From Alnus glutinosa (taxonomy: Eukaryota > Streptophyta > Magnoliopsida > Fagales > Betulaceae), in NCBI RefSeq assembly GCF_958979055.1, contig NC_084887.1:36930620-36994619 (forward strand): a DNA stretch of 64,000 bases, written 5' to 3'. The notes under the pieces were generated by a model. That model was given only the letters and a program-made list of their open reading frames with translations. It did no database searches and was not told the origin of the DNA. This document shows positions 12,201-23,717 of this stretch, piece by piece. Every line of letters starts with the position of its first letter. The first letter of the stretch is position 1. A program made the translations under genes and the position numbers.

Positions 12201-12400
12201 TTTCTGCTATTCATGTTTATTCATAATTAAATAGACGTTACTCTGATTGACCAGGTACATATTATGGGATATGTACCATATGTTGGCTGAGCGACAAGTA
12301 GTTGTGTCACTGTAATGACTCGTTTTATGTTTGTGTGTGTGTGTGTATATATATATATAATAAAATAAAAAATAAAAAACAGGTCATCACACAATACTTT
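9231..12400. other. 3.2 kb non-coding stretch with LTR-like motifs
   Basis: Opens near TGTAACACCCCGTATTTT (9233), a common LTR-edge motif. It holds the 11191-11335 tandem repeat, a GAGTTGTCGAACTCACCCCC motif (about 11758) seen in plant LTR-type repeats, and GGGGGCGTGGCATGACG (about 12061). No LTR pair could be matched and no gene is seen. Probably an old, broken, non-autonomous LTR-type fossil; low confidence. Confidence 0.35.
11191..11335. repeat. Tandem repeat, about 48 bp, three units
   Basis: Units start at CACCATATGAG (about 11193, 11239, 11288), each followed by YAAAGRTKRADRATDTCATA. AT-rich and non-coding. Confidence 0.7.
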
Positions 12401-14400
12401 ATGGTAATATTTTTCTAACTGGAAAAATATTGATATGTTTTTTCATTTGAGTATTTCTAATCTCATTATGGGAATGAAGGATATTATACCTTAGCTTAAG
12501 TCTCTAAAGATTGAGATTTTGAGTCATTATTGGTCTATTTCATTTTTTTTGAATTGTCTCTTCTAAATATAGAATTTTATCTTGAGGCAAACATAAGAAT
12601 AATTGGTTAGTAAATAAACTCCTGACCATGTATGTTCAAGAATATGACAGAATTCATAAAGTGTTCACATGGTTACTCATGTTAAGGGAATGACTAATAA
12701 ATGCAATCATGCTTAACAGTTAAAGTATGAGAATAAGATGCCAATAAAGTATTATGGCAATTAAGATACCTATTTCTCCTGTAATAAGGAAAATTAAGGG
12801 CATATAAATAAAGATTGCATGAAGTGTGGAAAATAACTTAAAATAAAGATAATCTCAAATATTTAGTATGTCGTGAATCTCTTTTTAGTGATTCATTCAA
12901 ATATGTTGTGGATTAGTTATGGTTTAACAATCCACATTGTCAACAAATGCAGAACACATGTTTTTCATAATTGGAGGTTGTTAGGATCTATAGGTTATTT
13001 TTTAAATTCAGTTATACTTTTTACCTCAAAAATTATTTATATTTCATTATCTTTTAGAAATTTATTTTATAGTTTGGTTTGTTAAAAATTTCGATTTTAT
13101 TTTTAACTTGAAATTTTTCTTATAATAGGTGGAATATTGGTTGAGGGTCTATTTAAAGCCTATTTAAAATTGACCTATATCCCAACTTTTGAAACAAAAT
13201 TATTTCTGCATATTGATGTTGACATAAAGTGGAGTCTTCGTGAATTTAAAAATGCTCTTATTTTAGCTTTGGAGATTTAAATATATTTCCATACAGAAAA
13301 TAAAAGTCGGTAAATAATAATTTACTGACTTTGGTACTTGTTTGAACTGCATAAGGGAAAGCATACCAACAAAACCACTAAAGGTGTCGAAGAGAGCCTT
13401 TTGAGATTCTTGAGATCATATACATTGAAATATGTTGACCTTTTCATACTCATTGCCTAAATGGTCAGAGAAATTTTTATCTCCTTTAGTAAATGATCAT
13501 ATAAGGTTTATGTATTTCTATCTTCTAAATGATAAGTATGAGGTATTGAATGTTTTCAATACCTATAAGGAAGAAGAAGAGAAGCAACATAAAGATCATA
13601 AGATCTGATATAGGCAAAGAGTATTATGGTAGGTACACATAAAAGGAAAATGATTAGTAATACTAATATGTTGTTACCCTTATAGAGTAAAACATTGAAG
13701 ACCGTTGTGTATATGTTAAATAGGATTCCATTTAAGGTTGTCCTTAAGACACCTTTTATGAAATAGATGGAAGTCAAATTTAAATTATTTATACATATGA
13801 GGTTGCCTTACTAAAGATGGGATTTACAATCCCCGCCTAAGGAAATTAGATTCAAGGACAGCCAGCAGATCATTTATAGGCTATACAGTAAACTCTAAAA
13901 GGTTTTTATGTTTTATTATCCTTCATATAATCCTAAAGTTGTTGAATGTAAAATTTATAGAGGATGTTGAATCTAGTGGGAGTGTTTATCCTCAAAAGTT
14001 TTACTTAAAGGAAACACGAGAGTTGACTGCGGCTCCTTCATATGAAGGATGTTTGAGCTACAATCAGTTTTTAAATTTTCAACTCATGAAGAATATGTTC
14101 AGTTTGAATCTACTTAGACTTTGCAAAATGCAGAAGAAGTAGAATTTAGAAAATCCTATAAATAAGGAGATTAACAATCTCTAGCGATTATGTTGTATAC
14201 CTCAAGAGTTTGATTTTGACGTCAGACCTAAAGATGATCCAAAATTGCTTTCACAAGCCATGAGTGGAGATAATTTCGCATTGTGATATAGTAGTTCATT
14301 TTGATCTAGAGCTACATCAAATGGATGTAAAATCAACTTTCCTAAATGGGGATCTTAAAGATGGGGTTTACATGACACAACCTAAAGAATGAAAAAAAAA
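12400..14400 (+). mobile_element. Copia LTR-retrotransposon fossil, internal region only
   Basis: Old and heavily broken, with many breaks. Recognisable Copia parts in order: a protease-like segment near 12895-12960 (TIHIVN type), a pre-integrase segment near 13345-13440, a segment before the reverse transcriptase near 13800-13990 (FIGYTVNSK type) and reverse transcriptase near 14300-14390 (HQMDVKSTFLNGDL type). No LTR pair is visible. Confidence 0.75.
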
Positions 14401-14656
14401 AAAAGACACTTTGCCCTCATGATTTATCCACGGTTTGGCAATATATCCCCTAATTTACCAAAATTTTGATATGACCCCCCGAAGCTACATCAAATGGGTG
14501 TAAAATCAACTTTCCTAAATGGGGATCTTAAAGATGGGGTTTACATGACACAACCTAAAGAATGAACAAAAAAAAAAAAAGACACTTTGCCCTCATGATT
14601 TATCCACGGTTTGGCAATATATCCCCTAATGTACCAAAATTTTGATATGATCCCCC
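14311..14656. repeat. Two-copy tandem duplication, 173-bp unit
   Basis: The unit from gctacatcaaatgg through the Copia reverse-transcriptase remnant, an A-run and a segment starting agacactttgccctcatgat is repeated once (14311 and 14484). The unit crosses the junction between the Copia fossil and a second repeat, so it copied an already mosaic sequence. Confidence 0.85.
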
Positions 14657-16116
14657 GAACCTGGCAACGAGTGGCAAAATTTACCTTCTGTCCACTTAGT
14701 CCGTCACTTTGGACGGAAAGGAGATCACGTGCGTTGCACATGACATTTTAAGACCCAGAGTTCCCAAATTGCCCCTGTGTTCAAAACGATGAGTTTTTAA
14801 GGCCCATTTTCTCTTTTCCTCATTTGCATTAGAACTTGTCATTTTTTTGCAAGCAAAGACTTTTCTGCGTGGGACCCAATAATGCCATTACTCTTCCAGT
14901 CTTCCATACTCGTCTCTCTCTTTGAATAGAAAATATCACATCCCTCTCTCTCCATTTTCTCCATTGCAGAAAGTATAACTACGAACAGATTGACTTGAAG
15001 CTTGGGTCATTATAAGTTTTCCACAACTATAATCAACATGTTTAATCAAACCAGCTACTAGAACCTGGAAGAGCCATAAATGTTGCTTTTTTATCATACC
15101 ATTTGAAAAAAAGTGGTACTGGTACAGTTTCGTCATCAAACACAATAACAAAAAGAGACCCAAAAAGAGACCTAAAGGAAGTTTATAGGAAGTTTACAAG
15201 CACAAAAAAAGTGGATGCATGAAGAAGAAACCAAGTGCATGCAGGATCGACAAAAAACAGAGCAAGTGGAACCGCTCACACTTGCCACGTGATGGCAGCA
15301 GTCACTGGCACTGCCCACACTTGCCATGTGAAAGGCTTGAAAAACATCTATGCATGCTGATGTTTCCTTTAATATAAGGTTTTGTGGTTTCCTTCAATAA
15401 TTCAGCTTATATGGGATTGGTATTGCTTATGTAATCACTACATCAACCAGTATGAGGTACTTAATTACCCTGCGAATAGAGAAGAAATAGAATTTTGTGT
15501 TTATCAACAGAAATTCCGAGCAAGGGTCATCGCAGAGTCCAAATTCAGCTCTGAGCATTGAGAACAGTCTAATCTCCCTGTAAACGACTCTCTGAGTCCT
15601 TGTTAAATATATGAACTTATCGTCTCTGTTTTGGTAGTTAACCAAAGCAGATAATCATTCAAGTTTTCAAATGGAACTCCGTTTCTTTGGTCTCTCAGTG
15701 ATAACTCAAACACAACTGTACCAAGCCCATTGCCTTGTCCGGATAACTGCACGGTTAGCATCAATTGGCATATTGACAGTTTATTAACCATTCATTTTTT
15801 TTTTTAATTAGTCTATTGTATTTGTATACATATATGCTTTTGTTTGTAATTTTCTTTGGCTCAAACCTCTATTTTGAACTGTCCCAGTTTGGTGGAATTT
15901 TTTATGGGCATGTGTAGTCCTGGTTTTAAGTTCTGGCATCTCTCACGCCCACTCATATTTTCTAATGTAATTTTACTTGTGACAAAATAAACTGTTGAAT
16001 TTGAAATTTGATGCTTTAGAAGTTAGTGATTATGTTTATGCAAGCACATTGCACTTGATGCTTTCAGATTTGTCAGCCTATGATGTTAGGATAATTCATT
16101 CATTGATCATAATCCT
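14657..16116. other. Intergenic, no gene recognised
   Basis: The first 120 bp continue a repeat with the gcaaaatttacc/atttatccacggtttggc motif common in plant dispersed repeats. Both strands at 15430-15790 hold moderately long open stretches, but I recognise no family and no consistent exon structure. Confidence 0.4.
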
Positions 16117-16910
16117 TATGGTGTGTTTGGATTCAGGATAGAATCCTGATTTTATTCGGGTTTTTTCTAAAACTTGCCCACCCGCAAAAAAACTCGGATT
16201 CCACCCGAATTGTTTCTCAATTCAAGACTAACTCTGATTTGATGACCGGGACCCACGCACAGGACAAGTTGTCTCCAAAAATGTGTGGGTCCCACATTTA
16301 ATTAATAAAATAATTAAAAATTAAATCAACAAAAAATTAAAATTAAAAGGGGCAGCCACCCCCAGAGGTGGCCGCGCGGCCACCCCAGACCTCTGGGTGT
16401 AGCCGCACAGCAACCCCTGACCTTTGAGGGTGGCCGCGCGGCAACCCCTGACCCTTGGGGGTGGCCGCGCGACCACCCCAAACCCTTTGGGGTTGCCGTG
16501 CAGCCACCCCCGGCCACTAGGGGTGGCAGCGCGCCACCCCTGGCCACCTCTGGGGGTGGCGTGCTGCCACGCCCAAAGGTTGACAGCCACCCCTTTGCTT
16601 TTTTTATTTATTTTAATTTTAATTATGTTTAATTTTTTTTTAAAAAAAAAAAGTTTTATTTATTCATTTTTTAATTAAATAATCAATATATAATAAATTA
16701 TTATTATTTAAATCATTATCCCACACAACTTTTCACAATACCAATCATTATACATAACTTTTCAAACCTTCAATCATTTTCAACCATTAAAAAACAATAT
16801 TTTTCAATCTAAAAAATTCAACACCCAAACACATTTCTTTACCTCGAAATCTACAAACAGAATAAAAATTCAATTCAGATTTCAAAAATTCAATACCCAA
16901 ATACACCATA
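16117..16910. mobile_element. Foldback/MITE element with GC-rich minisatellite core
   Basis: Terminal inverted repeats TATGGTGTGTTTGG (left) and the complement of TATGGTGTATTTGG (right). The outer 150-250 bp are AT-rich. The core at about 16350-16590 is strongly GC-rich and made of inverted GGGGTGGC/GCCACCCC units. Long open frames on both strands across the core are an effect of the repeat. Flanking CCT/CCT may be a 3-bp target duplication; uncertain. Confidence 0.7.
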
Positions 16911-17265
16911 CCTTATTCCAAGATTTCTACTTATTGATATGTTGTACATTTCTAGTTTTGGTTTCACTTGCTTTTGGTTGGCCAGATGGAGGGTAGTCTT
17001 GCAAAGAGCTCTACTCAAAAAATTTGAAGCTATCAATTATGAATTTAGGTTCTTCTTCAACTTCCATAAGTGAAGAAAGTGATTCACATTGTATGGCTGT
17101 AATTTATCTCTTTTGATATGAATCTGGCGGAGCTGGGTGCTTGACTTGCTATCTTTCTTTCCTACCTTTTTTTTTTGTTTTAATTTTTAATTTTATTTTT
17201 TACTATTCCTTCTCAAGACGTGTTTTTCAATTTTTTTTGGAAATTAAATTATAATAAAAAACAAA

Positions 17266-17292
17266 CCGCACATCGTGCGGGTTATATGCTAG
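17266..17292 (+). mobile_element. Helitron 3' terminus
   Basis: A hairpin with CCGCAC (17266-17271) and GTGCGG (17275-17280) arms and a 3-nt loop stands 8 nt before CTAG (17289-17292), followed by T. This is the standard Helitron 3' end and insertion context. The 5' TC end was not found, so the element's extent is unknown. Confidence 0.65.
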
Positions 17293-17440
17293 TGTCTATT
17301 AATTATCTACTAAACAACCAGCCTTTTCTGAATTGTAATGTCCAATAAGTTGTGTTTATGGCTTAGTTGAGTTGAATAGCATCTCTCTTAGTTTGTCTCG
17401 TAAGTTATTGTTGAGAAGGTGTTATGCAACTATTTTGCAG

Positions 17441-17500
17441 GGAGAACTTGTTTCTGATTACTTGGTTGTTGGCATTATAGATGAAGCTCTTAAGAAGCCT
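17441..17500 (+). pseudogene. Adenylate kinase exon relic
   Basis: After a good acceptor (TATTTTGCAG) 60 nt encode GELVSDYLVVGIIDEALKKP, which closely matches the conserved GELVSDDLVVGIIDEAMKKP block of plant adenylate kinases (NMP-binding region). Similarity stops right after KKP and no other kinase exon was found on either side. This is an intron-bearing gene fragment, not a processed copy. It starts 150 bp after a Helitron end, so transposon-mediated capture or a broken local gene are both possible. Confidence 0.6.
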
Positions 17501-18309
17501 TCTTTGATGATGATGACAAAAGAACAAAATATGTACCTTCTTTAAAGTTGATTTTCTATTTTAATATTTTTTGTGTTAATGTATTATGTTTTGGAAGTTA
17601 TGTAATACTCAAGTAATGGAGTTAATTTGCTCTGTAATGGGAGTTGATGTCATGTTCTTTTGCTAGATGGATGATGTGACTTTTTCTATCGAGGCAAAAT
17701 TGTGAAATTGAAAAGAGCTTCTTTTGGGTTGTAAAGTGTAAACCACAAAATTGATTCAATTACGGTCCAAGTTAAACGGTTCCCCAAAACTTATGCCAAA
17801 CATTCCCTTTCAGGTTATCCTGTGACATATGCATTTGTTTCAGGCGTTGAACTACAAGTGGTTTGTTCCCTTTGCCAAATAATGGAAACGGGAATCAAGA
17901 TTCTTGATTATCATCATTTTCATGTTCTTGTTAATTTCTACGTCATCTTTTTTTATTATGCATCATATCTAGTAGTTCATGTTGCAATGGTGTATAGAAG
18001 AAAAATAAAGGATTGTAGAACAAGTAGATATTGATGTGGAGATTAAGTTGTGAGACAATGGGAAATGGCATGTCAAAAGAATGCCTTTTAAAATTAGGCA
18101 TTGATCTAAAGCATTGTGTCTAAACAATTTTCAATGTTTATTTGTGTAGATGTGAACCTCATTACCGTAGGATTGGATTTTCTACCTAGGCATTTATAAA
18201 TAAAGCAAATGTTTTAAAATTATAGGTGATTACATAGAACAAAAGGCATCAACGCTCATGTACAATCATGCCCAATTTTATCTGTTGCTACTACATAAAC
18301 AAACGTGAT
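17501..18309. other. Intergenic, no gene seen
   Basis: AT-rich, with no recognisable exon on either strand. Confidence 0.45.
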
Positions 18310-18640
18310 CTAAAACGAAAACAGAAAATCAAACAAAAATGCAACAGATAATTCCCATGACACAAACAAAAGGACATTTGATCGCTTCTCTTTTTTTGCT
18401 TGTTTACGAAGTTCTTCTTCCATAGTCTTAATCCTAAACCTCATTTCGTATACAAGCTTGCCGCCACGTTCACAAATGCGTGGTTCAAACCATTCAAAAT
18501 ACTTGTAATGCGAGCCTTCAATCCTTTGCCGTATTGAGTGCATCCAAAGAATCATCTTCCCGGACTTTTCTCTATCCATGAAGTCCTTAGATATGTTCTT
18601 ATACCACAGTAGCATTCCCGCACCTCTTCATTGCCATTTC
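18310..18640 (-). pseudogene. GRF-type zinc-finger protein, broken
   Basis: Minus-strand remains of a plant GRF zinc-finger protein: a CYCG start of the finger, then PGR, FFGCTQYG, then YKYFEWFEPRICERG, a basic coiled segment (KTMEEELRKQAKKEKR) and a hydrophobic C-terminal anchor (FLFDFLFSF). These pieces do not share one frame: a TGA replaces the residue after PGR and a frame change lies before the YFEWFEP block. Such genes are multicopy in plants and some belong to transposons, so the origin is open. Confidence 0.6.
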
Positions 18641-18980
18641 CCTGAGGATGACTAATTCGACGATATCTAAATCAACAGACAAATTATTTCAAATTAACAA
18701 ATAATAGAGACATGATTAATAGTTTGCATAAAAATAACCCAACATCATTTCATACTTCAACAGCTAATCCATTAACCAAGAAAAATATTGGGATAAAAAC
18801 ATACATTTTTATCGAGATATTAAAAAAAGATGTGTTTTGACCATTTAAAAAGATGTGTTCTAACAGTTTGAAATATATAGTTCACGAGATGTGTTTTGAC
18901 CATCTAAATGCACCAACCATATATAGTTCACGAGAAAACCATACAGAGAAAACCCTTCCCCGACGCAACATTGGTACACC

Positions 18981-19152
18981 GAGTAATGCTACATATCATC
19001 CCCTTGTCATCATTTTATCCTCTCAAAATTGATGTGGCTCTTAAAATCACCATTGAATTTATGATAGATCATTATTAAATTTTGATCCAATTGTGATTTT
19101 AAGAACCACATCAATTTTAGGAGGATAAAGGGATGATATGTAGCATTACTCA
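18981..19152. mobile_element. MITE with 22-bp perfect terminal inverted repeats
   Basis: Left end GAGTAATGCTACATATCATC, right end its exact complement. 172 bp, non-coding, with a nested second inverted repeat (ttttatcctc…gaggataaa). Flanked by TGGTACACC on both sides (18972-18980 and 19153-19161), a 9-bp target duplication that points to the Mutator group. Confidence 0.85.
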
Positions 19153-19394
19153 TGGTACACCACATGTTCCCTAAATAGAGGATATGAATATACCACTGAT
19201 TCTGGCATAAATCAAGGTTTCTCGGATACAAGACAACAACCTTGTAGATCAGCAAATGGTTAGCAATGGAATTTTTAGACCAATCAACAGGTAGAGGCAA
19301 TTAATAGGGTATCACCAATTTGGACCATCAAATCAAAGCTCAACAATTGAATGAATCAACATAAGACACAAGTTCTAGTTTATCCACACATCCC

Positions 19395-20847
19395 TAGGGG
19401 TGTACAAACGGAGCGGTTATAACCGCTTTGAAACCGCTAACCGTTTATAACCGCTAACCGCATAACCGTATAACCGCTAACCGCCTAGGCGGAGGCGGTT
19501 AACGGTTATAGGGCTTGCGAAAAGCGGTTAATAACCGCTAACCGCTTTCCTATATATATTATAAAAATTAAAAAAATGTTATATATATTAAAAATTAAAA
19601 TCTATAAAAATAATAATACTCCAATGGTACTCGCGAGATGATGGGCTGGCTAGCCTGGCTGGCATCGTTTTGGTATTTAAAAATACCAAAACGACGCCGT
19701 TTAACTTCAGTATTCACTCATTTCATTGAATCACTAATCAGTATTTCACATTTTCATTTTTCACTCAACAAGTTCAGCACTTCAGCCTTGCGCCGTTAGG
19801 GACCTAGGGTTTGAAAGTTGAAACTTTCAATTTCATCCACCATCCAATCTCCAGCCGTTCTCTCTCAGTTTCACTGCCTTTCGCAGCCTTTCGTCGCCTT
19901 TCGCCTCCGTCATTCTCCAGCTGTTCTCTCTCACTGCGTCATCGCCTTTGGATTCTCGGTTTCAGGTGAGCATTCTTTTAAAATTTTAATGATGATTTCT
20001 ATTTTATCAGACGATTTTTTGTTATCCATCGACAGATCTGTTATTGTGGATCACAAATCCGTGACATATTATGTGCTTGTGTACTTGATTTGGCTTTGGG
20101 CTTTTATCATTTCAAATCTGATGATTTTCTTTCATGTTCTGAAATTTCTCTATTGATCTGCCATTGTTGCAGCTGTAGTTACTACATCTGGGGTCCAGAT
20201 ATTAGCCTTTAGCCCATTAGCCATTTTTACTTGAATTATTTTTGTGCATATTTCTTTGCTTGTGCATAGAGAGCTTGAGTCTTTGATTCTAGAACTGTAT
20301 ATTTTTAATAAGCTTCTTAAAACGTGCCTTACGAAATATTTGGCTGCAGATACAAGGATCCAGTGGAGCCTGAGATTGAAGTAAGGAGTCATTTTTGCTT
20401 CTCGGAAGAATCTGATGAACTGAATATTTTTGGTTTTGGATTTGGTCATTTGGTTATGTGGCTATTTGTTTGTGTTTTGTATTTGTATTTTTTTTAATAA
20501 ATATTTTGGATTTTTATTTAGGTTTGTTAATTTTGTACCAAAATGCAAAAGGTCTAAAAAATATTAAATTCTTTTTTGAAAAATAAAAATCTGCCCAAAA
20601 TGGGCCAAAAATGGGTCCAAAACCAGCCCAAAATTGGTCCAAAACAGACCCAAAACCAGCTCAAAATTCAAGTTGAAAAGCGGTTTTAAAACCACCGGTT
20701 ATTGAGACAATAACCGCTAACCGGAGGCTATAAAAATAACCGCCTCCGCCTAGGCGGTTAGCGGTTGCGGTTGGTAAAATTCATAACCGCTAGGCGGTTA
20801 ACGATTTTAGCCAATAACCGCCGATTATAACCGTTTGTACACCCCTG
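19395..20847. mobile_element. Non-autonomous hAT element, 1.45 kb
   Basis: Ends TAGGGGTGTACAAACGG and, inverted, CAGGGGTGTACAAACGG. The 8-bp target duplication is CACATCCC/CACATTCC (one mismatch; 19387-19394 and 20848-20855). The subterminal 150-200 bp are dense in AACCGCTAACCG/CGGTTATAACC motifs on both sides. The middle (about 19680-19970) is less AT-rich, resembles a plant 5' leader with TC-rich tracts and ends in a donor-like TTTCAGGTGAG. No transposase frame found. Confidence 0.88.
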
Positions 20848-20855
20848 CACATTCC

Positions 20856-21590
20856 TACAAGCTAAAACACCAATCGATCGGTTCAATACATAATTTGGTA
20901 ATTTTGGCCAAACAAGGCCTTACAAGAATAATTCTACAATCCACATCTAGCTATGTGTGACATGAGAAATTCCATAACAAAAACCCGGATGAAAGATTCG
21001 ACCAAAAATACATTGAACCCAAGGTTTTAGTACCAATTCCATAGTTATATACAAATTATCAGACTCAACATTGAACCCAAGGTTTTAGGCTCAGATACAA
21101 ATGCACTTGCTTGCTCATGTATTTACCTTAACTTGTTCGTGATAATTAGGATTCCCAGACTGGCACTAAATTTAACTCAAAATAAAACATGAGAATATCA
21201 TTCCAGGGTCAAACTCAAGGTTAAGCAGCAGGAATATTTTGTGTTGCCACTTTGTAATTGGTATAAATGCCTCTTGGTAATGAAAGAGTAAATAAGTTAA
21301 TTCCATGATGTTGTACCTAACTTTATTTATTTGTTTATTGGTTTATTCTTTGGCAGTAACCACGCAAGTTTATTCAGTAAGAAATTTTTGGTAGTTTGGA
21401 TCCAAATAATCTCTAAATAAACCAGCAAGTTCCATTTACGACAGATGGATCCTATATTAGAATCCAGAACACATTCTCATTATCATACATATTATTGAGC
21501 AATTTCTCACTCAATAGGGATCTAAATTTCATCTGGTGTCTCCAAAGAGCCCACTAGTAGGTAAACCTTATTCACTAAACCTTAGTTTAG
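20856..21590. other. Intergenic, no gene seen
   Basis: AT-rich. From about 21510 onward it matches bases 1-90 and is the 3' flank of CHI-like copy 2. Confidence 0.5.
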
Positions 21591-21597
21591 TGTGTGA

Positions 21598-23457
21598 TTA
21601 GAAGAGAGAAAGCAGATACGTTCCAAATTTTTCTTTGGCATCTTTGTCAAGGGGATCATCTCCCAGAAACATGTGTACGTAGGCCCTGCACAGAAGTTCA
21701 CCCTCAGCCTGGCTCACTACTTCACCCAGCACTGCACCCATCAAAAACAGTTTTTTCATTTCATTTCTCTAAATAATGAATATACGGCACAAGTAAATAA
21801 AGTTTCCCAACTTTACTCGTACCTTTTGCTTGGATAATATATCCTGGAAGCCGAAAAATCTCCATCCCAGAACCGGTTGGTAGCTTAATGCTGCCGGATG
21901 CTTGACCCAAGACCCTGTAATCAACAGAGAAAAAAATAAAAAATAAAAGAGTCAAGCTTTCAGGTAAAGTTTTCTGGTTTTCTCCTCGGAATACATGACG
22001 CTGATAGGAAAGGACTGTGCTAGTTACTTGTCTGCGAGCTCCTCATTCTTGTTGTCACCATCTAGTTTTTTTATGGATGCTACAAGACGATCATCACGGT
22101 TCTTTTTAAACATACTCATGTTAAGGCCAGGAAATATCATCACCAATCTCACCACCAAGCCGACATCACTGTCGATTACCAACTGGAACATTTCCTCTGT
22201 GGGTTTTGGTGGGGCTTCCCCAATCTTTGACTTCAGAAGATCCTTCAGTTTCTCACTATCTGCATATATCCCTGCAAATTGAAGAATGACACGGCTTATG
22301 ACCTTGGAAACGATCTTTAAAGAAAAGCACTAGCCAGATCTGCGCTATTATTCTAAAAAGACTAGTTAATTTAGAATTTCTCTAGAATTCTTTGTAAAGC
22401 TTAATTTTACCTAATAAGTAGACAATCTGTGACTTAACACTCATGACTATCTTTATAAATCACCCACTTTAGGTGGGCCACTCATCTTCCCAATATGGGA
22501 CTGGGGTGTTACAAACTCCCCCTCTTGAACTCCTAATATCTTTGTCAGAGCCATGTCATACAGCGCTCCAATATCACATGGCCTGGCATTACTAGGTGAC
22601 TCTGATACCATTTGTAACAACTCAAGAAAAAGTACTAGTCACATTTGCGCTATCATCCCAAAAGGATTAGTCAATTTGGAGTTTTCCTAGAATAATTAGG
22701 CAATGTAAGACTTAGCATTTATGAATATCTTTATAAACCACCTACTCTATGTGAGCTATTCATCTTCCCAATATAGAACCGGGGTGTTACACAATTACTA
22801 TTCAAAATAAAATTGTGCTCTATGAAATTTGGTGAAGTTCTAAAGAAAAAATATGCTCAGGAAAAAGTTTTGGCATCTTGCCATCTTACTGACTGGAACT
22901 TTGTTTTGTGTGAGATCCATTATTCAAATTGTTATGACATCCAAGTAAGTTGCTTTCCATATTGAAAATCAGGGGCTCATGCAAATGATGCATTACTTAC
23001 ACTGCTACAGGTTTTGACATATCTCTGTGTAAGTAGATGAATTATGGTGCCTGAATTTGTCCTGCCTCCAGTGAAGAAATCAAGAAAGATTGGAGGAGAA
23101 TTCAAGTTATTTTTTCACTAGAGGCAATCCACCGCTTATTTTTATACGGAAGATTTCCAGTAAATTTTTTATTGGAAGCAAGCCAAACTCTACTAGACTA
23201 AAACACAAGCCGCATGTGAAATAAGTGAGGTTTTGATAGAAAAAATAAATACCAAAGCCATAAATCTTGAGATTCATGCCAAGAGCATGCTTCCTCCTCA
23301 AACCAGCACAACCCAACTGCTTTCCATCATCTAGTTTAACCTGAAAGGAAATCCCACTCTTGGGTTCAACCTCAACTGCCACCTCATCCTTTGGCTCAGC
23401 TACTCTCTTCTCTTCTCTAACTTTCTCATTATTAGCAGAAAGGCATTGGGTTGCCAT
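21598..23457 (-). CDS. Chalcone-isomerase-fold protein, copy 2
   Basis: Four exons: 23457-23253, 22271-22028, 21914-21823 and 21731-21598 (675 nt, 224 aa). Same structure and phases as copy 1, plus eight extra residues (AEPKDEVA) near residue 20. It looks intact. Over the 651 shared coding bases I count 22 differences from copy 1, of which 19 change the amino acid (for example K/E, A/P, H/R, L/R, V/G) and 3 are silent. This is unusual for two genes both under ordinary constraint. Likely role as for copy 1 (CHI-fold, lipid- or flavonoid-related; inferred). A fragment of RRP8 with its own promoter region lies about 1 kb upstream on the same strand. Confidence 0.88.
22313..22791 (-). mobile_element. 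TRIM retrotransposon fossil in CHI-like copy 2 intron 1
   Basis: Same element and position as 839-1349: two LTR-like blocks ending in GTGTTACA, an ATGGTATCAGAGTCACC primer-binding site and a purine tract of the AAGAGGGGGAG type. Non-coding. Present in both gene copies, so older than the duplication. Confidence 0.72.
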
Positions 23458-23532
23458 TCTCTAAGCAGATTGTATAAAGAAACTAGGAAAAAAGTGAGTG
23501 CTTTGTGGTTGCAACACGAAGACACCGAAGAC

Positions 23533-23540
23533 TTTATATA
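23533..23540 (-). promoter_or_regulatory. TATA box of CHI-like copy 2
   Basis: TATATAAA on the minus strand about 76 bp upstream of the ATG, within the leader region shared with copy 1. Confidence 0.6.
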
Positions 23541-23717
23541 GAGAGAAGGCAGTGAGGATAGAATGAGGAGCACTGCAGTAGCATCCAGAAAGATGATGGA
23601 ATGGTAGGTGTAGGAATTTATCTCATTGGCCTACCTCGACATGAATGCAGAGTCTAGCTCATTTTAATTTTTATATAATAATATATTAGATATTAATATA
23701 TTACTCTCAATAAATAA

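Noticed and set aside
15427-15791. Possible two-exon minus-strand gene
   Set aside because: The open stretches do not join through plausible splice sites, and I recognise no family.
16321-16678. Overlapping open frames on both strands through the GC-rich core
   Set aside because: They arise from the CCACCCC/GGGGTGG repeat, occur in several frames at once and have no family-like content.
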